Positions 1-6,703 of a stretch of 14,294 bases of DNA are shown piece after piece. Origin of the DNA: Bacilli bacterium (lineage in GTDB: Bacteria; Bacillota_I; Bacilli_A; RF39; UBA660); the NCBI GenBank assembly GCA_024683115.1, contig JAIKYM010000099.1:1-14294 (forward strand), written 5' to 3'. How positions within the stretch are numbered: position 1 is the first letter of the stretch; each line of letters starts with the position of its first letter. Both the position numbers and the translations under genes were made by a program. The notes under the pieces are model-generated. The model was given only the letters and a program-made list of their open reading frames with translations, had not been told where the DNA came from and did no database searches.

Positions 1-192
1 ATTACCAATTTGATTTAATGCATGTCTATTATATAAAGATGTTAATTCATCATAGTCTGCTCTTCTATTATAATGTTTAGTATTTTCTATACATCTAAGT
101 CTATACGAAAACAAAATGAATTATCAAGAAGAGCAGACTATGATGAATTAACATCTTTATATAATAGACATGCATTAAATCAAATTGGTAAT
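1..192. repeat. Perfect 66-bp inverted repeat (fold-back) at window start
   Basis: Positions 1-66 are the exact reverse complement of 127-192, with no mismatch, around a 60-bp spacer (67-126). The right arm encodes the conserved start of the GGDEF domain (YDELTSLYNRHAL). The left arm read in the gene's frame hits stops at 16, 34 and 43, so it cannot be the true upstream part of the gene. A perfect arm placed at the very first base and copying coding sequence is typical of a contig-end fold-back from assembly or whole-genome amplification. A real genomic inverted repeat is possible but less likely. Confidence 0.95.
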
Positions 193-621
193 AATTGTAT
201 TCATCAAGCTAAGATGGCTAAAGCTAATTTTAGTGTAGCTATTATAGATATTGATTACTTCAAGAAGATAAATGATACATATGGTCACGCAAAAGGTGAT
301 GATGTGTTAAAAGAATTATCTAGTATTATTAGATCATTTTCAATTAGAGGTATAATACCTGGTAGATGGGGTGGAGAAGAATTTATCATGATAGCTCCAT
401 ATACAATCGATTATAACGAGTTCTGTGTAGTATTGGAAAAACTAAGAGAGAAAATTGAAAAGTATAAATTTGCGATAACTGCAAAGAATAATATAGCTAT
501 TACTATTTCTATTGGAGCAAGTTCAGTTAAGAATGTTTCTACATTAGATGAAGCTGTATCTTTTGCTGATAAGAATTTATATCAAGCCAAAGAATCAGGA
601 AGAAATAAATTAGTAAGTTGA
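73..621 (+). CDS. Diguanylate cyclase, GGDEF domain (5' end lost)
   Basis: Makes the second messenger cyclic di-GMP from two GTP at the inner membrane face. The visible 182 residues hold a full GGDEF domain: the DELTSLYNR start (24-32), the metal-binding and substrate stretch DIDYFKKINDTYGH (59-72), the active-site GGEEF (100-104), and the usual end YQAKESGRNK (170-179). All catalytic residues look intact. The RxxD inhibitory site expected just before GGEEF is absent (the stretch there is IRGI), so product inhibition is probably weak. The ATG at 73 has no ribosome binding site, and the frame stays open back to 67, where the fold-back begins. The hydrophobic start (MFSIFYTS) followed by basic residues looks like the end of a membrane helix, so the real protein probably has an N-terminal membrane sensor missing here. 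Domain identity is certain; the start is not. Confidence 0.93.
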   Translation: MFSIFYTSKSIRKQNELSRRADYDELTSLYNRHALNQIGNNCIHQAKMAKANFSVAIIDIDYFKKINDTYGHAKGDDVLKELSSIIRSFSIRGIIPGRWGGEEFIMIAPYTIDYNEFCVVLEKLREKIEKYKFAITAKNNIAITISIGASSVKNVSTLDEAVSFADKNLYQAKESGRNKLVS

Positions 622-623
622 TA

Positions 624-652
624 TTGAATTATTAAACATATTATATTATTAT
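624..652 (+). promoter_or_regulatory. Sigma-A-type promoter for the CYTH-YebC unit
   Basis: A TTGAAT -35 element (624-629) and a TATTAT -10 element (647-652) are separated by 17 bases, immediately after the diguanylate cyclase stop. No hairpin terminator is visible between that gene and this promoter, so some read-through is possible. Confidence 0.5.
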
Positions 653-679
653 AAGCAATACAAAAAAGGGAGTGGAAAA

Positions 680-1240
680 ATGAGTCATATTGAATATGAA
701 GTTAGAGTCTTAGAAATTGATAGAGAAAAAATGATTGAAAAATTAAAAGAATTAAAAGCTACTTTAATTGAAGAATCATTTCAAAGAAGATATGTATATG
801 ATTTTAATCCAGTAAATCCTAATAAATGGATTAGATTAAGAACAAATGGAGATAAGACTACATTAACTATTAAGAATGTTGAATCTTCAAATATAGATGG
901 AACTAAGGAAATGGAAATAACTGTTGATAGTTTTGAAGCTGCTAATGAAATATTACATGAATTAGGATATAATCCTAAGGGATTACAAGAAAATAAAAGA
1001 ATTAAATATGACTTAAATGGTGTAGAAGTAGATATTGATACTTGGCCTAGAATACCTACATATTTAGAGGTAGAAGGTTCAAGTGAAGCTGAAGTCTATG
1101 ATACACTTGATTTATTAGGTATTCCTAGAGAAAGTGTTACTGCTTTAGATGTTCAAAGAATATATTATGAAGTATATGGAATAGACCTAACTAAGGAACC
1201 TAATTTGTCATTTGAGGTTGAAAACCAACCAACTAAATAG
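680..1240 (+). CDS. CYTH domain protein (triphosphate-binding tunnel fold)
   Basis: A 186-residue cytosolic CYTH protein. This family includes class IV adenylate cyclases, thiamine triphosphatases and inorganic triphosphatases, which bind a triphosphate and metal inside a beta tunnel. The diagnostic acidic and basic residues are present in order: E5-x-E7-x-R9, WIRLR (50-54), LTIKN (62-66), KEMEI (76-80), a D118-containing VDIDTWP stretch and YLEVEG (128-133). The N-terminal signature is ExExR rather than ExExK, a conservative change. The start is set by GGGAG at 668-672, eight bases before ATG. It is followed after 22 bases by the YebC-family gene, so the two are probably cotranscribed. Substrate cannot be told from sequence; triphosphatase activity is as likely as cyclase activity. 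Confidence 0.85.
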   Translation: MSHIEYEVRVLEIDREKMIEKLKELKATLIEESFQRRYVYDFNPVNPNKWIRLRTNGDKTTLTIKNVESSNIDGTKEMEITVDSFEAANEILHELGYNPKGLQENKRIKYDLNGVEVDIDTWPRIPTYLEVEGSSEAEVYDTLDLLGIPRESVTALDVQRIYYEVYGIDLTKEPNLSFEVENQPTK

Positions 1241-1262
1241 TATTATTAAATAGGTGATTTAA

Positions 1263-1985
1263 ATGGGAAGAGCATATGCTGTTAGAGAAAAAAAGATAAA
1301 AGAAACTGGTGCAGCTAAAGGTAAGTTATATACTACTTATGCAAAAGAAATATATCTTGTTGCAAAAAGAGGTGGAACTGAAATTGAATCAAATTTATCT
1401 TTAAGACATTTAATTGAAAAAGCTAAAAAAGATCAAGTACCTCAAGATGTTATTAAAAGAGCGTTAGATAAAGCTAAAGGTGCAGGTAAAGATGAATACG
1501 AAGAAATTATGTATGAAGGATTTGGACCTGGTGCATCAACATTTATGATTAAGACTTTAACTGATAATGTTAATAGAACTGTTGGTGAAGTTAGAGCCGC
1601 TTTTAATAAAAAGAATAAATCTTTAGGTGTAACTAATTCTGTTTCTTATAATTATGATAATTTAACAGTATTAGCATTTAAATATGATGATGAAGATTCT
1701 GTTCTAATGGCTTTACTTGATGAAGGTATTGAACCTGTTGAATTAGAATCATCAGACGGTATGATAGAATTATCAATAAAGTACCAAGATACATATAAAG
1801 CAAAAGAAGCACTTGAAAAGTTAATACCAAATATAGATTATGAAGTTGATGAATCTGGATGGTATGCTAAAGAAATGATTAAACTTGAAGGTGAAGATTT
1901 AGAAACATTTAATATTATTTATAATTTATTAGATGCTATAGATGATGTAACAAATATTTATACAAATGTAGATATGGAAGATTAG
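1263..1985 (+). CDS. YebC/PmpR family protein (YebC2-like)
   Basis: A 240-residue YebC/TACO1 family protein. The family was long annotated as transcription regulators, and more recent work ties it to relief of ribosome stalling at proline-rich stretches. Family signatures seen are the N-terminal MGRAY start with GAAKGKLYTTYAKEIYLVAK (16-35), the ESNLSLRHLIEKAKKDQVP block (42-60), IKRALDKAKG (64-73), YEGFGPGA (84-91) and DNVNRTVGEVRAAF (101-114). The MGR start and EIY rather than REI motif resemble the YebC2/YeeN branch more than YebC1, which usually starts with MAGHSKWANI. The length is normal and the protein complete. It shares an operon with the CYTH gene and ends in a hairpin overlapping its stop codon. 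Confidence 0.93.
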   Translation: MGRAYAVREKKIKETGAAKGKLYTTYAKEIYLVAKRGGTEIESNLSLRHLIEKAKKDQVPQDVIKRALDKAKGAGKDEYEEIMYEGFGPGASTFMIKTLTDNVNRTVGEVRAAFNKKNKSLGVTNSVSYNYDNLTVLAFKYDDEDSVLMALLDEGIEPVELESSDGMIELSIKYQDTYKAKEALEKLIPNIDYEVDESGWYAKEMIKLEGEDLETFNIIYNLLDAIDDVTNIYTNVDMED

Positions 1986-1996
1986 TCTTCCTTTTT
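1976..1996 (+). terminator. Small rho-independent terminator overlapping the yebC-family stop
   Basis: GGAAGA (1976-1981) pairs perfectly with TCTTCC (1986-1991) around the loop TTAG, which is the stop codon region, followed by five T. The 6-bp stem is short, so termination may be partial. No strong promoter is visible before the next gene, which may therefore depend on read-through. Confidence 0.6.
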
Positions 1997-2027
1997 ATAT
2001 CTAAACAACACATGAGGGGATGAACAT

Positions 2028-2696
2028 ATGGGTTTATATCATATACATACATTAGGTAGTCACGATGAAATATATATGCCTAACAATGAAATAGTGGTTG
2101 GTGATGATTTCAACAATGATTTATACAATAGACTTTTAAATATTTATATTAATGTAAGTGATGTAACATTTCAGGGGATAATTAGTAAAATAAATAGCGA
2201 ACTACAAAGTATTAATAGTTCTAAAACTATATCTTTATTAACTGTTGATGAATTAACTGATTTTATTAAGTACTTTGGATGTGATGAAAAGGAATTGAAA
2301 GCTTATTTAACATTAGTGTCTAATGTTATTAAGCAACAATCTACTGCCGCTTTTGAATTAGCATTAGAAGAGTATAGATTATCACATCAAATAGAAGGTC
2401 CTTCAAGATTTCATACCTTATTCGCATGTAATGAAATAAGTTTACCTTATTATGAAAGTAACTTTAAAGGACAAGATTATGATGTTTATTCTATAGAAAC
2501 TGAAAATGATGCTCTCATGACAAGTGATATTTTATTAGGATCTAAAACTCTTCCATTGATGTTAAGAGTTGAAGCATCTAAAAAATACTATGATCCTTCA
2601 TTTATGGATGTACCTATGGATAAGGCAGAATATTTGACTAAGGGGAAAGTATTCTTGAAAGAAAAAGTTAAAGAAGTTCGTAAAAGGAGAGGTTGA
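2028..2696 (+). CDS. Hypothetical YHIH protein, paralogue 1 (possible ADP-ribosyltransferase fold)
   Basis: A 222-residue soluble protein with no signal peptide or membrane segment. I do not recognise a named family with certainty. It is a paralogue of the next gene. Both share an N-terminal block (YHIH at 4-7, HD at 12-13, FNN at 28-30), a central block (EEYR at 114-117, PSRFHT at 125-130, AC at 133-134, SL at 138-139) and a C-terminal block (E201-YL, then G206-x-V). A leading H in a 'lyH' strand, a PSR motif and a late E in 'E-x-L-x-x-G-x-V' recall ADP-ribosyltransferase-fold families such as Arr, KptA and DUF2441-type proteins. That assignment is inference. AGGGG at 2015-2019 sets the start. 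It ends in UGA, one base before the next ATG, so translation is probably coupled. Confidence 0.85.
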   Translation: MGLYHIHTLGSHDEIYMPNNEIVVGDDFNNDLYNRLLNIYINVSDVTFQGIISKINSELQSINSSKTISLLTVDELTDFIKYFGCDEKELKAYLTLVSNVIKQQSTAAFELALEEYRLSHQIEGPSRFHTLFACNEISLPYYESNFKGQDYDVYSIETENDALMTSDILLGSKTLPLMLRVEASKKYYDPSFMDVPMDKAEYLTKGKVFLKEKVKEVRKRRG

Positions 2697-2697
2697 T

Positions 2698-3567
2698 ATG
2701 AGTTTATACCATATACATAGAAAATATAATCACGATGATTTATATAGACCAGGAAATACAATTCGTGTAGATGAAAAATTTAATAATAATATATATAATG
2801 CAGTAAATTCTTCTAGTGGAAATCTTAGTATGGAAAAATATTTAGGAAGAAAGACAGAAGTTGATCAACCTGATTACAATATATTATTTACTGAATTTAC
2901 TAAGTATAAATCTAAAAGAGGTGAAACTCCAGATATAGAAGTTAATCTTGGTGAACTTGCTTTATGTGCTCTTGCATTAGCAAATAGTAGAGTAGATTAT
3001 CCACCTATACCTTACAGTGATTTACCTAAACTATTAAAAGATTTAAATAAGTATTTATCTAAAAAAGGTAACTATGAAATGGTAAGTAAACTAGGTGATG
3101 ATAGATATATTGAAGAAATAGTTAAGTTAGCTTATCAATCTGAAGACTATAAAAAGCATCAAGAACAAATACCTAAGTTATTAAGAGCATGTGGAAATAT
3201 GATTATCTCTCAAGATCAAATATTATCTGAACTAGCTTTTGAACAATATAGATTAGTAAATTGTCCTCTAAAACCATCAAGAATGCATACTATGTATGCT
3301 TGCACTGAAAAGTCATTAGATTATTGGTTGAGAAACATGGATATTGAGAGTGCTGAAATATTTGAAGTAGAAACAGATATTGATGAAAAGAGATTACTAA
3401 AAACAAATCCCGTAACAGACTTAAGTACTGAATCATTTGGTAATAGAGTTATTAAAGCTCAACGTTATTTTATGCCATCTGAATTTAGAATAGATGAAAG
3501 AACTACTGAAGTATTACTTGAGGGTAATGTAACAATTAAACAACATAAGCAAAGTTATAAACGTTAG
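2698..3567 (+). CDS. Hypothetical YHIH protein, paralogue 2 (possible ADP-ribosyltransferase fold)
   Basis: A 289-residue soluble paralogue of the preceding protein. The shared blocks are YHIH (4-7), HDDLY (12-16), FNN (28-30), FEQYR (181-185), PSRMHT (193-198), AC (201-202) and E271-VLLEG-NV near the C-terminus. It differs by an insert of about 70 residues between the first and second blocks (roughly 40-160), rich in helix-forming residues. Possible catalytic residues by analogy with ADP-ribosyltransferase folds are H5 or H7, R195 and E271, but this is unproven. AAAGGAGAG lies just before the start, inside the end of the upstream gene, and the two genes are one base apart. Arrangement as an unequal-length tandem pair suggests duplication followed by divergence, perhaps as heteromer partners. 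Confidence 0.87.
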   Translation: MSLYHIHRKYNHDDLYRPGNTIRVDEKFNNNIYNAVNSSSGNLSMEKYLGRKTEVDQPDYNILFTEFTKYKSKRGETPDIEVNLGELALCALALANSRVDYPPIPYSDLPKLLKDLNKYLSKKGNYEMVSKLGDDRYIEEIVKLAYQSEDYKKHQEQIPKLLRACGNMIISQDQILSELAFEQYRLVNCPLKPSRMHTMYACTEKSLDYWLRNMDIESAEIFEVETDIDEKRLLKTNPVTDLSTESFGNRVIKAQRYFMPSEFRIDERTTEVLLEGNVTIKQHKQSYKR

Positions 3568-3582
3568 TTTATAGCTTTTTTA
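3552..3582 (+). terminator. Rho-independent terminator after the YHIH pair
   Basis: An 11-bp stem (3552-3562 with 3567-3577, one G-U pair) closes a 4-base loop and is followed by a T run (3576-3581). The stop codon TAG of the YHIH paralogue 2 gene sits in the loop, so the terminator overlaps the coding end. Confidence 0.8.
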
Positions 3583-3585
3583 TTA

Positions 3586-3616
3586 TTTACGTAAAATATT
3601 GTTGATTTAACGTAAA
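3586..3616. promoter_or_regulatory. Two operator-like palindromes at the beta-helix gene promoter
   Basis: TTTACGTAAA (3586-3595) is a perfect 10-bp palindrome, and TTAACGTAAA (3607-3616) differs from it at one base. Their centres are 21 bases apart, two helical turns, and the second overlaps the -35 element. This is the usual geometry for a cooperative dimeric regulator, though in AT-rich DNA chance is not excluded. Confidence 0.35.
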
Positions 3617-3629
3617 TTTATATTATATT
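3602..3629 (+). promoter_or_regulatory. Candidate promoter for the beta-helix protein gene
   Basis: TTGATT (3602-3607) and TATATT (3624-3629) are separated by 16 bases. A second possible -10, TATACT (3643-3648), lies nearer the gene but has no matching -35. Confidence 0.4.
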
Positions 3630-3664
3630 TACATATAGATGTTATACTTATGCTAGGTGATAGT

Positions 3665-5467
3665 ATGAAGAAACTATTGTATTTATTATTAATACTAATT
3701 ATTCCTTTTACTGCTAGTGCATATCGTGGAAAGAATTATCGTTCTTTTAGTAGTGTAAAAGAAATGAGTGAAATAACTGTTAGTGAAATAGATCATAGTG
3801 TATCTGTGTTTGTATCTCCAGATGGAGATGATAGTAACTCAGGTACTGTTGATGCTCCTTTTAAAACAATCACTCATGCAATAGTAGAAGCTAAGTGTTA
3901 TAACACTATCTATTTAAGAAGTGGTACTTATAATGAAAAAGTAACTTTAGATAAAAGTAATTTAACTCTTCGTAACTATCCAGGAGAAGAAGCTATAATA
4001 ACAGGCGTTGATTTACCTGGCTCAATAGCTAATATTGTAGTTAATCCTAACTTAAAAAATATTAAAATATATGGTCTACATATTCAAGATAGACAAGAAC
4101 AAGATATAGAAGCTGCCTATGGAATAATTGTTTATGGCGGTGTTAAAGAATTAATTATTCAAAACAATGAATTTAAAAATATAAACGGAAATACAGCCCA
4201 TTATTCAGACTTAAATGGTTATAATGCAGGTGGTATTGTATTGTATGGTGATCAAGAGAATCCTATACAAGATGTATTAATAGCAAATAATAAACTACAT
4301 GATATGGATTGTGGTAAATCAGAAGCTATTACTACTACAGGGTATGTTAATAAAGTAGATATTATTGAAAATGATATTAGAAATATATTTAATATTGGTA
4401 TAGATATTGCTGGACACTATTCAGCTAATAGTAATCCTGATAAAGATTATTCTAGATATGTATATGTTGCAGGTAATGTTGTTATAAGTGCAACATCAAC
4501 TATCGCAGATAACTCAGGTATATATGTAGATGGTGCTAAAGGTGTATTAGTTGAAAGAAACTATGTAGAAGATTGTCCATTTGGAGTATCTATTGACCAA
4601 GAAAATGATGTAACAAATATTAATCATCATACAGAAGATATAGTAGTATCATCTAACTTGTTCTACCATAATATAAAAGGTGGAATAAGAGTTGGTACAA
4701 CTAGTTTATTAAGTAGTTCTGTTTTCAACTCAGTAATTATTAACAATACAGTAATGCAAAAAACAACTGCCGGTACTGGTGCATTAGTAATAGCTAAAAG
4801 CCATGATAATGAAATAGTTAACAATGTTATATTTGATGAAGGATCATGGAATAATTTAATATTTACTGATGATTATTCAACATCTAATGAAATATATAAT
4901 TATTCAATAGCTAATAATTATCTATGGTCTAATAATCATCTATGGTTTGTAAATGATGAATATTTCTTCTTAGCTAACACTCATTATACTGAAGTAACAT
5001 TTGCAGCCTTACCATTTGTTACAAATAATATAATTGGTACAGCTGTTAGTTTAAATACTGATTATTCAATAGTTGCAGGTTCTATTTTAGATGGAGCAGG
5101 ATTAAGTCACGAGTATAAATCTATATTACGTGACTACAATGGAAATCTAGGTACATCTTCTATAAGTTTAGGATATATTAATGTTCAAACTAAAACTGAT
5201 ACAGAAGAAGATATAAATGCTTTATCTGATATATTCCCATTTAAAAAGAATTATATAATTGAACATGATCCAAACATTCGTTATTGTTCATGCGTTGAGC
5301 CAGAAAAACCAACTACAAATGAAATAGAAGTGAATGGTGAAGTTAAAGGTGCTGAAGAGGAAACTAATAATCCTAAAACTAGTGATTCACTTTATATTTA
5401 TGTATTAATTATTATTATAAGTTTATCAGCAAATGTATATTTAAATAAAAAGATAACTATAAAATAA
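3665..5467 (+). CDS. Secreted parallel beta-helix surface protein with sorting-like tail
   Basis: About 600 residues. An earlier in-frame ATG exists at 3650, but the AGGTGAT binding site lies between it and the ATG at 3665, so 3665 is the start. A clear signal peptide follows (KK, then a Leu/Ile core, cleavage after ASA at residue 19). The VSPDGDDSNSGT...PFKTI stretch near residue 50 is the classic entry into pectate-lyase-like right-handed beta-helices (DUF1565/PL9-like). Repeated coils with N-N-x-F/V and 'GI' turns continue to about residue 400. The C-terminus has an acidic linker, then NPKTSD (569-574), a hydrophobic helix and a KK end, an arrangement like sortase substrates, though the motif is not LPxTG. 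The likely role is surface binding or cleavage of a polysaccharide. Catalytic residues cannot be identified. Confidence 0.88.
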   Translation: MKKLLYLLLILIIPFTASAYRGKNYRSFSSVKEMSEITVSEIDHSVSVFVSPDGDDSNSGTVDAPFKTITHAIVEAKCYNTIYLRSGTYNEKVTLDKSNLTLRNYPGEEAIITGVDLPGSIANIVVNPNLKNIKIYGLHIQDRQEQDIEAAYGIIVYGGVKELIIQNNEFKNINGNTAHYSDLNGYNAGGIVLYGDQENPIQDVLIANNKLHDMDCGKSEAITTTGYVNKVDIIENDIRNIFNIGIDIAGHYSANSNPDKDYSRYVYVAGNVVISATSTIADNSGIYVDGAKGVLVERNYVEDCPFGVSIDQENDVTNINHHTEDIVVSSNLFYHNIKGGIRVGTTSLLSSSVFNSVIINNTVMQKTTAGTGALVIAKSHDNEIVNNVIFDEGSWNNLIFTDDYSTSNEIYNYSIANNYLWSNNHLWFVNDEYFFLANTHYTEVTFAALPFVTNNIIGTAVSLNTDYSIVAGSILDGAGLSHEYKSILRDYNGNLGTSSISLGYINVQTKTDTEEDINALSDIFPFKKNYIIEHDPNIRYCSCVEPEKPTTNEIEVNGEVKGAEEETNNPKTSDSLYIYVLIIIISLSANVYLNKKITIK

Positions 5468-5469
5468 GG

Positions 5470-5494
5470 ACTGGATTATTATCCAGTTTTTTTA
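5470..5494 (+). terminator. Rho-independent terminator after the beta-helix gene
   Basis: ACTGGAT (5470-5476) pairs perfectly with ATCCAGT (5481-5487) around TATT and is followed by seven T. It starts three bases after the stop codon. Confidence 0.88.
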
Positions 5495-5500
5495 TTTTAA

Positions 5501-5529
5501 TTGTTTTTATATATAAGTTGTGCTAATAT
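5501..5529 (+). promoter_or_regulatory. Extended -10 promoter for the beta-lactamase-fold gene
   Basis: TTGTTT (5501-5506), a 17-base spacer, then TGC-TAATAT (5521-5529), an extended -10. It sits right after the preceding terminator and 22 bases before the chosen ATG, which makes the TTG codon at 5501 an unlikely translation start. Confidence 0.6.
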
Positions 5530-5551
5530 TTATGCTAAGAGGGAATATGAA

Positions 5552-6604
5552 ATGGATACAAAGGATTATGAAAAACGTAGTAAGTTTTTACTAGTGGTAT
5601 CTATTGTATTGTTTATTATAGTTTGTATATTTATTGTCATCGTTGTGTGTTTGGGTAAACGTTATAATGGAGAAATGGAAATAGTTGATCGTATTGATAC
5701 AGAAGCAAAGATGTATTCAGGAGATAAAATTGTAAATGATTTTTTTAAGAACATAGCAGCTTCTCAATATACTAAGTGTATACAATCAAGTGTCGATACT
5801 AAAGATTTACCATCTAGTGTTACTGATGTGGTAAAAGAATTAAATGAATATTATAAAAAGAATAGTGATTATTTTGCCTTTAAATATGTAGATATTTATA
5901 CAGGTTTTAATGTAAGTTACAATGAGGATCAAGCTATATATGGTGCAAGTACGGTTAAAGCACCAGCTGATATTTATATTTGGGAACTTGCAAGTAAAGG
6001 TGAAACTGATTTAAATGAACAATTAACTTATACAAGCAAATTCTTTAATGATGGATCAGGTGTATTAAAAAATAAACAACAAGGAACTTCATATCCTATA
6101 AGAGAATTATTAAATTATTCAATAATCTATAGTGATAACATTGCTCACTTAATGTTAGTTAATAGATTTAAAGCATCTAATATTCATAATTTTTGGCAAC
6201 AAAAAGGAACTAATGTTATTTATATCAATCCTAATTCAGCTTGGGGTAAAACATCAGCACATGATGCAGCTATATATATGAATGAATTATATAGATTCTA
6301 TTCATCAGGTGAACAATATAGTGAAGATGTTATGGATGATTTCCTAAATGCTCAAACTAAGTTTATTACTGCACCTAATGATTATAAGATAGCTAATAAA
6401 CCAGGTTGGAGTGGACCTGTTAAACATGATGCAGGTATAGTATTTGCAGAGAATCCTTATATAATTGTTATATTATCTAATCTAGGTATGAATTATGAAG
6501 GACCATATTTTAAAGATGTTAGTAATCTAGTTTATAAATTACATACTGAATACTGGAAATATAAGATGAAATCATGTAGTTCGATAATCCAATATAAACA
6601 ATAA
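5552..6604 (+). CDS. Membrane-anchored serine hydrolase, class A beta-lactamase/PBP fold
   Basis: A 350-residue protein with an uncleaved N-terminal membrane anchor (about 11-34) and an extracellular serine hydrolase domain. The active-site motifs are clear: S133-TVK (SxxK, acylating Ser and Lys), S194-D-N (SDN) and K283-P-G in place of KTG. Length and motif spacing match the class A beta-lactamase group. The deacylating Glu of the omega loop (ExxLN in true beta-lactamases) is not visible between SDN and KPG, where the stretch reads NPNSAWGKTSAHDAA. So a cell-wall peptidase or penicillin-binding role, or an inactive sensor, is more likely than antibiotic resistance. Start: AAGAGGG at 5537-5543, eight bases before ATG 5552. 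It is a single-gene unit with its own promoter and terminator. Confidence 0.86.
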   Translation: MDTKDYEKRSKFLLVVSIVLFIIVCIFIVIVVCLGKRYNGEMEIVDRIDTEAKMYSGDKIVNDFFKNIAASQYTKCIQSSVDTKDLPSSVTDVVKELNEYYKKNSDYFAFKYVDIYTGFNVSYNEDQAIYGASTVKAPADIYIWELASKGETDLNEQLTYTSKFFNDGSGVLKNKQQGTSYPIRELLNYSIIYSDNIAHLMLVNRFKASNIHNFWQQKGTNVIYINPNSAWGKTSAHDAAIYMNELYRFYSSGEQYSEDVMDDFLNAQTKFITAPNDYKIANKPGWSGPVKHDAGIVFAENPYIIVILSNLGMNYEGPYFKDVSNLVYKLHTEYWKYKMKSCSSIIQYKQ

Positions 6605-6631
6605 AAAGATTTATTAATTTAAATCTTTTTT
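6603..6631 (+). terminator. Rho-independent terminator after the beta-lactamase-fold gene
   Basis: AAAAAGATTTA (6603-6613) pairs with TAAATCTTTTT (6620-6630) around a 6-base loop, ending in a T run. The A-rich left arm means it could also work on the minus strand. Confidence 0.82.
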
Positions 6632-6676
6632 ATTTGACTTATTTTACATTAATTAAGTACAAATATAACGTTATTA

Positions 6677-6685
6677 TGTTATAAT
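6677..6685 (+). promoter_or_regulatory. Extended -10 promoter for parC
   Basis: TGT-TATAAT (6677-6685) is a perfect extended -10, 19 bases before ATG 6704, with no convincing -35. A 10-bp palindrome ATAACGTTAT (6665-6674) lies directly upstream and could bind a regulator. Confidence 0.6.
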
Positions 6686-6703
6686 CAAAGAAGGTGATAC
6701 TCG

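Noticed and set aside
1..126. Invertible promoter or phase-variation switch at the 66-bp inverted repeat
   Set aside because: The arms copy conserved GGDEF coding sequence, flipping the spacer would break the reading frame, and no recombinase gene is present; a contig-end artefact explains it better.
3586..3616. CRISPR or tandem repeat array
   Set aside because: Only two short similar palindromes occur; there are no spaced repeats of 25 bases or more anywhere in the window.
3650..3664. ATG at 3650 for the beta-helix protein
   Set aside because: The AGGTGAT site lies downstream of it, and the signal peptide starts cleanly at ATG 3665.
5501..5551. TTG start at 5501 for the beta-lactamase-fold protein
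   Set aside because: It lies in the -35 element and has no binding site; ATG 5552 has AAGAGGG at the right spacing and keeps the membrane anchor.
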